Shown here: piece by piece, positions 47,240-56,477 of the stretch
Numbering within the stretch: the first letter of the stretch is position 1
Layout of the letters: each line of letters begins with the position of its first letter
Origin: a virus
Strand: one strand, 5' to 3'
Length of the DNA: 64,000 bases
Virus record (IMG/VR): IMGVR_UViG_3300032294_003343
Coordinates: 1 to 64,000 of that record
Notes under the pieces: model-generated
What the model was told of the DNA's origin: nothing
The model's input: the letters and a program-made list of their open reading frames with translations, nothing else
Databases searched by the model: none
Made by a program: the position numbers and the translations under genes

Positions 47240-48202
47240 TTAAGATTTTTTAACAGTGATAGTTGACCAATCAATATTTGCAAGTTTAGGAACACCAGGA
47301 CCCCAATTTTGTTCTTCTCCAGGTTGAACATTTACATTTTGTAAACTTGAAATATTTCTCAATGCAATTATCATATCTTCTTGACAAAATTGATTTCCAA
47401 ATTCTGGAAGAAGATTCTGATTTTTCAATGCAGCTTTTATCAATGCGCAAATACCAGCAACAAATGGAGCTGCTTGACTTGTGCCTGACATTTTACAGTA
47501 GTTATTATTCAAGTGAGTTGAATAAATATTAGTGCCTGGAGCAACAATGTCCACTGTAAAATCCCTTGAAGTGAAAGTGGCTAAACTTCCATTTTCATCC
47601 AATGCAGCAACAGCAATAACTTCATCGTATCTTGCTGGATAATTCACTGCGTGTGAGTCGTTTCCGGCAGCTGCAATAACTACAATTCCTTTGGAAACTG
47701 CTTCTTTAATTAAATCGTGAATAAATGATGGTGGTGCAGATGGTGCTCCTAATGACATATTGATAATGTCAACATCCAAATCAATTGCTTTTCTTAAACC
47801 TGCAGCAATTGTGTCATAGCTTCCGCCACCACTATTGTCAAGAACTCTAATACAATAACATTTTGCTTTTGGTGCAACACCAACAACACCAAAGTCATTA
47901 TCAGAACCAGCAATAATTCCAGCTACGTGAACACCATGACCACTACCTGCGTCATTAACACTTGCTTCGCTTGTGCAGTTTACAGCTTCATCTGCCTTCC
48001 AAGCTTCAGCTAAATCTGCGTGTTCTGAAAATCCAGTATCAAGAATTGCAACTTTGATACCTTCACCTTGTTTAGAAACTTCCCAAACATCTTGAATGTT
48101 TGCAATAGCCATACCCCAGTTTTGAGTCTGCGATAATGCTGCAAACGGAACCGATACAACTTTTAAGTCTTCTTCAGGAATAAATTGAATTTTATCTTGC
48201 AT
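47240..48202 (-). CDS. Subtilisin-like serine protease (S8), intracellular type
   Basis: The start is ATG 48202, with GAGGTGAAAAA upstream (the longer frame begins TTG at 48220). The 320-aa protein has the S8 triad Asp55 (VAILDTG), His89 (GSGHGVHVAG) and Ser242 (MSGTSQAAPFVAG), and oxyanion Asn181 (AAAGND). There is no secretion signal; the N-terminus (MQDKIQFIPEEDLKV) resembles that of Bacillus intracellular subtilisins, whose short propeptide carries a L-I-P-Y motif, here F-I-P-E. A ~60-residue C-terminal extension follows. It lies just after the 2738-aa virion gene, suggesting action on virion proteins, an inference. Confidence 0.92.
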   Translation of the reverse strand: MQDKIQFIPEEDLKVVSVPFAALSQTQNWGMAIANIQDVWEVSKQGEGIKVAILDTGFSEHADLAEAWKADEAVNCTSEASVNDAGSGHGVHVAGIIAGSDNDFGVVGVAPKAKCYCIRVLDNSGGGSYDTIAAGLRKAIDLDVDIINMSLGAPSAPPSFIHDLIKEAVSKGIVVIAAAGNDSHAVNYPARYDEVIAVAALDENGSLATFTSRDFTVDIVAPGTNIYSTHLNNNYCKMSGTSQAAPFVAGICALIKAALKNQNLLPEFGNQFCQEDMIIALRNISSLQNVNVQPGEEQNWGPGVPKLANIDWSTITVKKS

Positions 48203-48254
48203 TTTTTCACCTCGATACAAGTATATTATTCTTTATATAATTTTCCTAATTCCT

Positions 48255-51200
48255 TTACACAATATAAAGAACTTGACTTTCTATTGGTGTTCCGTAAGTG
48301 GTTCCATCATAAGGTTTGACAATAAATGAAATTGCCATATTTCTTAAAACCACAGCAGAATTTAATAAACTTCCTTCAGCTATTTTGTTTGACACTCCAT
48401 TAGTCCATTCAAACCATTCAATAGTAGATAAATCTGAAGAACCATTGAAATTATAGTATGCCTGAAGAACACTATTTGCTGAAATTTTATTATCAACTAT
48501 AGTGTTTATGGATTTTATCTGAACGTCATAAACATAAGGTGCAGATAAATTCTTGACAATTATTGGTTGTGAAGTGTAGGTAATTCCATAGTCAAAATTA
48601 TCATTAGGTTCTAGAGTCACATAAACTTGATCATTGACATTAAAATATCCATTAGCAGCACTTAAATCTGCTTTTCTTTGGACTAATCTATCCCTGTAGT
48701 TAGGTGTAGAATCTAATTCTATGGTAGTTGTTCCACCACCAGATGTTCTTATTCTATACCATCTTGTTCTTGGTTTATATTGTTGATTATCAGAAATATA
48801 ATTATAATCAACATACATTCTTGAAGCACTGGCAAGTTGTTTTGTAGATCCAACAGAAGAATATGAAACATCTGAATTAAGAACCAAACTTCCAGCTTTC
48901 AATGATGGAATATTGGTATTTAAGTAATGTGAATAAACATTTGAATTTGGCACTGTATTGTGAGTAAATTCAAAATTGTAAGTTGTTGATGCAGTAGAAG
49001 AATATGTTTCTACTTTTAATCCCAATCTATATGTTGAATTTTGAAGAATGAATACAGTAATGATATCGGTTGCAGATTTATTAGTATCAAATATAATTCT
49101 GCCATCATATCTGTCTAATTTATATCCACCACGAACTATCTCATTGTTGACAAGTACTACAGCCTTGCTATCTTCAGGCCATCTACCATTTACAACATAA
49201 TAGTTCTTGTAATCTGTAGAAACTGTGCCTTCACCATAAGCTTCGTATCTTGAACCAGTTCTACTAATTGAAACTTGGACAACGTTTCCTGATGGTACCT
49301 CTTGTCTAAATGTAATAGTTCCATTTACATTGTCTATTGTGTAAAGATTGGTGGCAACAAGAACAGAATTTAAATAAACTTCAACAGTATCAGTAAGAAG
49401 CCAAGTAAATCTAGCATTATCATAGTAAACAAAGTAAGTAAAATTATTATTTACTGATTTGATAGAAGTCAGTTTGTCATAAAAAAGAGCATTTGTAAAT
49501 TTGTATGATCTTTGTCTTGAAGAAATTATTCCATTTTTATTTTTTATAAGCTCTTCGTAATCATTCCAATTAGTACTATTACCCTTGCAAATGCCCCAAG
49601 TTAGCTTTGCCTTATCAGTGTCAGAATAGTCTGTCGAAAGGATATATTCAAAAATATCATCTGTGGAAGTAAGGGCAGTTGTAAATAAATAATTGACAGC
49701 TGGAGTTACTTCTGTGTAATACAATTGAGAAACATAAGGAGTAACTGGAAGGCTTGTAGCGTTATTCCATCCTTCTGTCATATCAATTTGGAAACTTAAA
49801 TTTGTAATTTCCTTATTGAGAGTAGATGTAGATGTCAATGTTATCCAATCGCTGTAATTCTTTTTATCAGTGGAATATTTGTATTTGACAATGCAAGAAC
49901 TATCTACACTTTGACCTGTGGAAACTGTGTATGCTGTAGTAATTGATTTTATAAATTTGGAAGTGTTAAACTCTACAGATTTAGTCCAAGAACCAGCAAA
50001 TAATGTGTTAGATCCGCCGTGCAATAAAGCAGTGCTAATTCCTGACCAATATGAACTAGAAGCATCAAAATACAATCCATCTGTATTCTGAACTAACTGT
50101 CTTAAGCTTCCAGTGTTTGTCTTATCATCAACACCAAATGCAACTAGTTTTGTGCCACGATTATTCCAACTATAATTTGTATTATCTTCAATACTTTTTA
50201 GAGAAACTGTCGTATTATTATCAGCATCAGAAACAATAAATGTCAATGGAATATAAGAACTTGACAATATATCCATTTCTTGTTTTGTATCAATAGAACT
50301 AGTTGGTATTGCTGCTGGTTGCTGTCCAATCAAAGCATATTCAAGACAGTCATAAAGATTACTATTTTGACCATCAATCTTCAAAGAACCAATAATTGAT
50401 GTGATTGCTGTGCCTGAAGTTGTAAAACCATTTCCAGTTTCGTGTTTAATAGAAGTGCCAAAAGTCCATAAATCTACAAAAGACAACTGACCATTAGAAG
50501 GATGATTTGTTCTGCTAAGAATATTTGTAAGAAGATTATTAAAACCATTTACATACCCTGAAGACATTTGCATAGAGGCAGAATTGTCAAAAACAGTTGA
50601 AATAACAAATTTTGGTTCTAAATATAAATAACCGTCATTTTCAGCAGAAACACCTTTACCAGCACCACTATTCCAATTTACTTCGGTGTTGTCATAATTT
50701 CCAATAGGAACGATAGTTTCTGTTGGAGCATATGCATTGTCATAGTGTGCTTGGAAGAAGAAGTCATAACTTGTACTTATTCCAGACCAGCTAATAGCAT
50801 TTGAGCTTGAATATCCTAATCCTGAAAATGGATTAATTGTAGATGCTTTCTTCCACTTGAATAAAGGAACAGAGCTTGCAGTTTCTTTGATAACAAGTGC
50901 TAAAGTTGTTGATCCTGTCCCTGGAATATCTAATGTGCTTGTAAGATTGAAACTTGTAAAACCACCAACATTTACACTAGAAGATGTAATAGGACTTGAT
51001 GCAGCTAATTGAGTTTGTGGTTTTACATTAGTGTCAACAGAATAAACATAAGCAGTGAGAGTTGTATTTGCTAAACTATCATTGTAAGAAGAATTTAAAA
51101 GCCCATCTTGTTCTCTAATTGATAAGAATGCAGATACTTTTGATATTGTGCTTGCTGTTGATGATGTAGTGAAAGTTTGAGCTAAATATCCAACAGAACC

Positions 51201-54200
51201 ACTATCACTTGCAATGAATCTTATATCATTGGAAGGTTTTGATGCAAATAAAACTGGGCTATAACCTTCACTAGTATTTTCTCCAGTTCTATACCAGCAA
51301 TCACCATCATCAAGTGTGTACCAAATTCCATTATTAGTACAAGCTACTAAAACATTTTGGGTGATACTGTTGAATGTTGAAGAAAATACTTGGAGATCAT
51401 AAACACAAGTAGGAAGTGCGCCAATGTAGTCAGATCTTTCAAAAGTATTCCCTTCATCAAAAGATCTGTAAACTCCATCATTTGTACCAATGTAAATTTT
51501 GGATTTGCCTGGTGTATTTCCAACGGCAGCTTCAGTGTCTATAGCGTAAGAGAAACAATGAAGTCCTCTCAAGAATCTACTATCAACAATAAAGTCAGAA
51601 GAATTTACATCGTCAGGGTAAGAATATTTCCAATTTCTTACCTTTAAAATTCCATCATTTGTAAGGATAAACAATGGGTTTGCATATGTGGTTTTGTTTA
51701 TTGAAGAAGGAACACTGTATGCTTGGAAAGATTTGTAATACTTATTTACACCTATAGGATTACCAGCAACAAACATTTTTCTAGGGACAAGGAACGATGA
51801 GAATGATGCATATTGAGTATCATTTCCCATTACATAATAACCATCGTCTCCTGCTGCGTGTAAACTTTCGAATTCTTGTACATTGCCTAAACTATTTTTG
51901 ACATATGTACCTTTGAAAATTCCATTTACATTGTTGGTGGTGAGTTTCAAGAAATCAGATAAGAAATTGGTTGTTCCTAATTTGACACTTAATCCATCAC
52001 TTGTTGCAAATGCTTCAAATAAAGTGCCATTCCAGAAACCAGTGAGATAAGCATTTTGTCTTGCTGATGAAGTTTGTTTAGTCCAAGAACCATCATATTT
52101 CCAAAGACCATTAGAAGCACCAGCAATTACATTAAGATTAGGATCAAGAGCAATATAACCAGCATCAAAAGCACCATCTAATGTGCTTTCTAGCTCCCAA
52201 TATCCAGTATATTTCCAAACACCCTTCTCTGTTATGATTCTAGTTCCAGTGCCATCTTTTGTAAGCCCAACAATGCCCTTTACTTGTATTGGATCGCTTT
52301 CAAAATCATTTACAGTGGGGACAAGTTGAGTTCTATTCTTGAAAGATGAATTCAAACTATCAAACTTAGCATTACTTGAAAAATTATCAATTAGTAATGT
52401 ATTTTTCAAACCTCTAGTGTCTGTCTGTGAAATTAATGGTGCAGTGAAATCAAAAATAGTTGAATTTAATGATTTGATCTTTCTTGCTAATTCTTGAATA
52501 TTAGAATTATTTTCTGATGCTAAATTGTAGGTTTGGTTGGATATAGCAAGATACAAATCATCTTCTAATCCAGATACAATCTCATTCTTAATTCCATAAA
52601 CTTCAGCGCCAACATCATAAGTAGTTGTGCTGGTAAGTCTTGCTACTGATAAGGTAATTTCAATAGGATAAACAGTATTGTCAACAGATTTCACCACTGC
52701 TATCTCATACTTATTACCAGCCTTCAATTCGATCAGAGAATAATCGCTAATTCTTTGATTTACGAAGATTTTAGTATCAGTGTTAGAGTTCGCCTTCGCT
52801 AATAATGCAATAGGTGTTTTCGTCTTATATAAGGGTACATAAGTGGAAGAATGAGGCTTTGTTCCAGCATCAGATAATGTTGGGAAATCATTTACTACAG
52901 ATATCTTTACATTATCAATATCACTCTTCAATACTGATTGTGTGAAAGTAATTTTGCCTTCTGATGGGCTGGAATAAAATGGAATAGTACTAGGCTCATT
53001 GTTGATATAAGTGAAAAGTCTAGTGCTATCAGTTTGTGTGTCATTCCAAGGATCAGTGGTAAATGTATTGAAACTCTTCTCGTAGTAAACTTGATCACCA
53101 GGTACATAAGATGATCCCATAGCCACCATTTGATAAGGATAGTTTAAGGTAAAGTTGGTGATTTGATTGTAATCTTTATCAAATACTGCGAATTCTGTTT
53201 CATTTTCAGAGAATGTATCGTTAGGTCTCTTCCATCTGTAATTTAAAGAAACTGTGCTGGATACGTTTACATCTTGCCACAATAATTCAGTGCTAACAAA
53301 AATACCATTAGTTGTTCCAGCATATAACTTACCAAAATTACTACCATCATCAAAACTGTAAAGTGCATTTGCTGACCCTTGGAAAACAGGCTCCCAGAAA
53401 AGTTCACTATAGGCTACAGATGTTCCTAATGATGATTCTTGAACTCTTGCAATACCATTAGAGTGCCCAATGAAGTAATCTGTTGGGAATGTTGTTGAAT
53501 TTCTTTGAGCAACACAATTGATTACACTACTTGCGCCAGCTCCAGAAGGTGTCGAGTTTTGATAAATCTTTAGTCTTTGAACTTCCCAAACAACATCAGA
53601 AGTGCCAAAATCAAATGCATCTTCAACTACAAGATACCAAGTACTGTCGCCATTTACAGTTCCACTTGACACATATACTGTTTTCCAATTTATAAATTCA
53701 GCATTTACATCAAGTTCGGTAGATCTAGTCCAACTTCCAGAAGCTGCAATATAAATTCCATTTTCTGCTTTGTTGGTTTGATTTTTTACTAGAACAATAT
53801 TACCAGCACTAACAGCAACACCATCAATAGTTTGTGTACCAGTGAGATCTATATCTTCTGTAGTGGCGCATAAAGCATTTGAGAAAGATGTTGTTGATTG
53901 AGAGAATGGAAGAGACCAATACTTACCTGTAGCGTCTTCATAATACTTTGCTGTGTGAGTGATAAATGCCTGATAATCATTCCACCAGATAATATTATTT
54001 TTGAATGCGCCATCTTTGATCCAATAAATTCCCTTTACTGGCTCGTTAAATATTTGTGATAATTGGCTGAAATCTCCATAGTACAAACCTTTAGTGCTAG
54101 TTCCAATTGCACCAACATACAATGCTCTTTGGATTGTAATATCATCAGTCTCGCCAGCAACAAATGTAGTCTCCTGTGTTGATACTTCTTCAATTCCAGA

Positions 54201-56471
54201 AAGATTATATATATTTGTTATTGCCACACCAGAAGAATTGTAGAAGGTAGAAATTTCATTCCAATCCCAGTTTTGATATGCTGTATTGTCAGGAATAATA
54301 GCATAGTAAGCTTTACCTGATGTCAAACCATATTGATAAGTTTGATATGTTCCGTCAGCTAATTTGTCAGATGAAATCTTAAAACCAACTAATGTTTTTG
54401 CAATTCCACTAGCATCTCTCGGTAATTTTAGATCTTCCCAAACATTGCTTGTATTGTTGTAATAAACTTTGCCTAATGAAGTGAAAGCATAAACATTTTT
54501 AAAATAATTCTCATTTGTTGGATAAATTATGTTATCTTGAAGCGATAAAATCTTTCCATAATCATTTTGCCAGTTCGTTGTTTGCGCTGTATTGCTGCCC
54601 AAATTGAAGCTGAACAATCCTCTTGAAGACGCAGCATAAATCAAGTTCAAGCTAGTGATAATATTTGCACTCTTATAAAAAGCGCTAATATTATCGTTGT
54701 ATTGGATGTAAGAATTTGTGTTTTGAGGGTGTAAATATGACTTACCAATTCCAGTGGTTAAAAATTTATCTGGGGTAAAAGTCAAAGGCTGCTTATATCT
54801 ATTCTCGCTGTAATGATTGATCTTTAAATTATTTATCGAAATCTTGCCTGTAGATATGCTATTAGCAGATAAATTCTTGATGTAATCATTTGTAAGTTCG
54901 TTCTTAATTTCAGTTTTACGTGCTTTGATTACAACAGACAAATCCAAGAAAGTATATTGAGCATAATCTGGAATTGTATTTTTGAGTAAAATACAACCAG
55001 AATAAGGATTGATTGTATAGTGCACTGGATCTATCAATGTTTGTGCTAAATAAACTTCAGCAGTGTCATATTGAAAATCTGTCCAAGCGAATAGGGTGTA
55101 AAGATCAGTGGTTAAACCAGTAGCGTCAGTGAATTGGTAAATTGTTCCATCACTTAACTTTATGTATGTATTGAATGTTAAAGCTGTGGATAATATTTGT
55201 TGACTTGCATTTACTGCAATCAAAGTCTTGTCAACAGCATATGGTAAATACACTTCAAGCTTGGATGTTGTCTTGATACTTTGGTTTAAATAAATCTTAT
55301 ATGGGCTGCCTGATTCACTTATTGTGTAATCTAAACTGGAAAGAGAAATGCCATCAAGTTTTACAATTGGTGTGCCGTAAGAAGAAAGAGTGTCGTTAAA
55401 TAATGTACCATCAGCATTCTTCAATATAAAAATAGAATTATTCTCATAGCTAGAACTTCCATCATTAGAAGAAGCTGTCAATACCAAGTAATTTCCAAGA
55501 TCTATTTTTTCCGCAGTATTTATTTCACCAAGATGTTTGTGTTTCAAATAAGATAATTGAAGCTGTCTCTGAAATTCTCCAGCAGTTTCATTTATTTGGT
55601 TTCTTCTTTCTTCGTAAATAATTTCTGAAACAGTATTAAAATCATTGTAAGTTGAGTCTGCTTTGTAAGTTACTGTGGCTAGATATACAGCATTGGAATA
55701 GGTGTTGTATTTTGAATCTGGAATTGATGGAAAAGAAATATTGCAAATTTCATCAGATAAGGTTGATATTCCAGATTCAGCCCAGGCATAAAAAGTATTT
55801 GCTATTGTTTGTCTAAAGTAGCGAGGTTTTTCAGTTTTGGCAGCATATTTATCAATAATTCCATCACCAATGCTAACTTTGATACATTGTTTGAAAGCAT
55901 CTTGGAAATAAAGATTTGATGAGCCTAAAGTAAAGTTTGTTGATGAAACTGCACCAAGCCAAAGTGTTTTTTCGTTGGTTGATCCAGAACTTACATAAAC
56001 AACAAAATTATCAGAATAATCAGATGTTGCATCAAGACTTGAGTGTCTGGTCCAAGTTGAACCAGACACAGTATATACGCCATTTTGTGATGCTGTAGAT
56101 TGATCTTTGACTAATACAAGATTGCCAGCAACAACAGAAATTCCATCAATAGTTTGTGCGCCAGAAAGAGTGATATTTGTTGTGGTAGCTGCTAAACAAG
56201 ATACAGTGAAATCAAGATCCAGAGATGATAATTTTTGCCCATATTCACTTGTGGCGCTTGTATTATATCCATCTAGGAGTAATATTTGATCAGCTCTACT
56301 ATCTGCTAATTTAGATACATCCCAGCCATTTATAACTCCAGGACCGAAAAAAGAGTATATGCCTGAAAAATTAGTTTCAGCTGTAAGCATATTTTCATAG
56401 TCAAAACCTGGATACCAAATATCGCCAAATTGTGAATATAAAAACTTGTAAATTGATGTACGATTAGCCAT
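48255..56471 (-). CDS. Giant virion protein with propeller, VWA and repeat modules (2738 aa)
   Basis: The N-terminus (MANRTSIYKFLYSQFGDIWYP) leads into two copies of the LVLVKDQ[ST]...NG[VI]Y module (residues ~125-180 and ~890-940). Propeller-like stretches follow, with Asp-box motifs SFDEGNTF (about 1672) and TLDDGDCW (about 1719) inside ...YIGTNDGVYRS... repeats. A von Willebrand A domain begins near residue 1955 with VFDNSASM, a MIDAS D-x-S-x-S motif, and continues through PLTFIVSDAD and LVAFGVDD. The C-terminal ~500 residues are beta-rich. Such a combination suits a baseplate or tail-fibre hub binding host surface proteins or metals. AGGT precedes the ATG. All of this is from motif recognition; no overall family is known to me. 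Confidence 0.85.
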   Translation of the reverse strand: MANRTSIYKFLYSQFGDIWYPGFDYENMLTAETNFSGIYSFFGPGVINGWDVSKLADSRADQILLLDGYNTSATSEYGQKLSSLDLDFTVSCLAATTTNITLSGAQTIDGISVVAGNLVLVKDQSTASQNGVYTVSGSTWTRHSSLDATSDYSDNFVVYVSSGSTNEKTLWLGAVSSTNFTLGSSNLYFQDAFKQCIKVSIGDGIIDKYAAKTEKPRYFRQTIANTFYAWAESGISTLSDEICNISFPSIPDSKYNTYSNAVYLATVTYKADSTYNDFNTVSEIIYEERRNQINETAGEFQRQLQLSYLKHKHLGEINTAEKIDLGNYLVLTASSNDGSSSYENNSIFILKNADGTLFNDTLSSYGTPIVKLDGISLSSLDYTISESGSPYKIYLNQSIKTTSKLEVYLPYAVDKTLIAVNASQQILSTALTFNTYIKLSDGTIYQFTDATGLTTDLYTLFAWTDFQYDTAEVYLAQTLIDPVHYTINPYSGCILLKNTIPDYAQYTFLDLSVVIKARKTEIKNELTNDYIKNLSANSISTGKISINNLKINHYSENRYKQPLTFTPDKFLTTGIGKSYLHPQNTNSYIQYNDNISAFYKSANIITSLNLIYAASSRGLFSFNLGSNTAQTTNWQNDYGKILSLQDNIIYPTNENYFKNVYAFTSLGKVYYNNTSNVWEDLKLPRDASGIAKTLVGFKISSDKLADGTYQTYQYGLTSGKAYYAIIPDNTAYQNWDWNEISTFYNSSGVAITNIYNLSGIEEVSTQETTFVAGETDDITIQRALYVGAIGTSTKGLYYGDFSQLSQIFNEPVKGIYWIKDGAFKNNIIWWNDYQAFITHTAKYYEDATGKYWSLPFSQSTTSFSNALCATTEDIDLTGTQTIDGVAVSAGNIVLVKNQTNKAENGIYIAASGSWTRSTELDVNAEFINWKTVYVSSGTVNGDSTWYLVVEDAFDFGTSDVVWEVQRLKIYQNSTPSGAGASSVINCVAQRNSTTFPTDYFIGHSNGIARVQESSLGTSVAYSELFWEPVFQGSANALYSFDDGSNFGKLYAGTTNGIFVSTELLWQDVNVSSTVSLNYRWKRPNDTFSENETEFAVFDKDYNQITNFTLNYPYQMVAMGSSYVPGDQVYYEKSFNTFTTDPWNDTQTDSTRLFTYINNEPSTIPFYSSPSEGKITFTQSVLKSDIDNVKISVVNDFPTLSDAGTKPHSSTYVPLYKTKTPIALLAKANSNTDTKIFVNQRISDYSLIELKAGNKYEIAVVKSVDNTVYPIEITLSVARLTSTTTYDVGAEVYGIKNEIVSGLEDDLYLAISNQTYNLASENNSNIQELARKIKSLNSTIFDFTAPLISQTDTRGLKNTLLIDNFSSNAKFDSLNSSFKNRTQLVPTVNDFESDPIQVKGIVGLTKDGTGTRIITEKGVWKYTGYWELESTLDGAFDAGYIALDPNLNVIAGASNGLWKYDGSWTKQTSSARQNAYLTGFWNGTLFEAFATSDGLSVKLGTTNFLSDFLKLTTNNVNGIFKGTYVKNSLGNVQEFESLHAAGDDGYYVMGNDTQYASFSSFLVPRKMFVAGNPIGVNKYYKSFQAYSVPSSINKTTYANPLFILTNDGILKVRNWKYSYPDDVNSSDFIVDSRFLRGLHCFSYAIDTEAAVGNTPGKSKIYIGTNDGVYRSFDEGNTFERSDYIGALPTCVYDLQVFSSTFNSITQNVLVACTNNGIWYTLDDGDCWYRTGENTSEGYSPVLFASKPSNDIRFIASDSGSVGYLAQTFTTSSTASTISKVSAFLSIREQDGLLNSSYNDSLANTTLTAYVYSVDTNVKPQTQLAASSPITSSSVNVGGFTSFNLTSTLDIPGTGSTTLALVIKETASSVPLFKWKKASTINPFSGLGYSSSNAISWSGISTSYDFFFQAHYDNAYAPTETIVPIGNYDNTEVNWNSGAGKGVSAENDGYLYLEPKFVISTVFDNSASMQMSSGYVNGFNNLLTNILSRTNHPSNGQLSFVDLWTFGTSIKHETGNGFTTSGTAITSIIGSLKIDGQNSNLYDCLEYALIGQQPAAIPTSSIDTKQEMDILSSSYIPLTFIVSDADNNTTVSLKSIEDNTNYSWNNRGTKLVAFGVDDKTNTGSLRQLVQNTDGLYFDASSSYWSGISTALLHGGSNTLFAGSWTKSVEFNTSKFIKSITTAYTVSTGQSVDSSCIVKYKYSTDKKNYSDWITLTSTSTLNKEITNLSFQIDMTEGWNNATSLPVTPYVSQLYYTEVTPAVNYLFTTALTSTDDIFEYILSTDYSDTDKAKLTWGICKGNSTNWNDYEELIKNKNGIISSRQRSYKFTNALFYDKLTSIKSVNNNFTYFVYYDNARFTWLLTDTVEVYLNSVLVATNLYTIDNVNGTITFRQEVPSGNVVQVSISRTGSRYEAYGEGTVSTDYKNYYVVNGRWPEDSKAVVLVNNEIVRGGYKLDRYDGRIIFDTNKSATDIITVFILQNSTYRLGLKVETYSSTASTTYNFEFTHNTVPNSNVYSHYLNTNIPSLKAGSLVLNSDVSYSSVGSTKQLASASRMYVDYNYISDNQQYKPRTRWYRIRTSGGGTTTIELDSTPNYRDRLVQRKADLSAANGYFNVNDQVYVTLEPNDNFDYGITYTSQPIIVKNLSAPYVYDVQIKSINTIVDNKISANSVLQAYYNFNGSSDLSTIEWFEWTNGVSNKIAEGSLLNSAVVLRNMAISFIVKPYDGTTYGTPIESQVLYIV

Positions 56472-56477
56472 TACTAC

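Noticed and set aside
48255-56471. The 2738-aa protein as a bacterial surface protein of an integrated host region
   Set aside because: No signal peptide or sorting motif, and its modules are the same as in the phage tail-type proteins of the window, so a virion protein is more likely.
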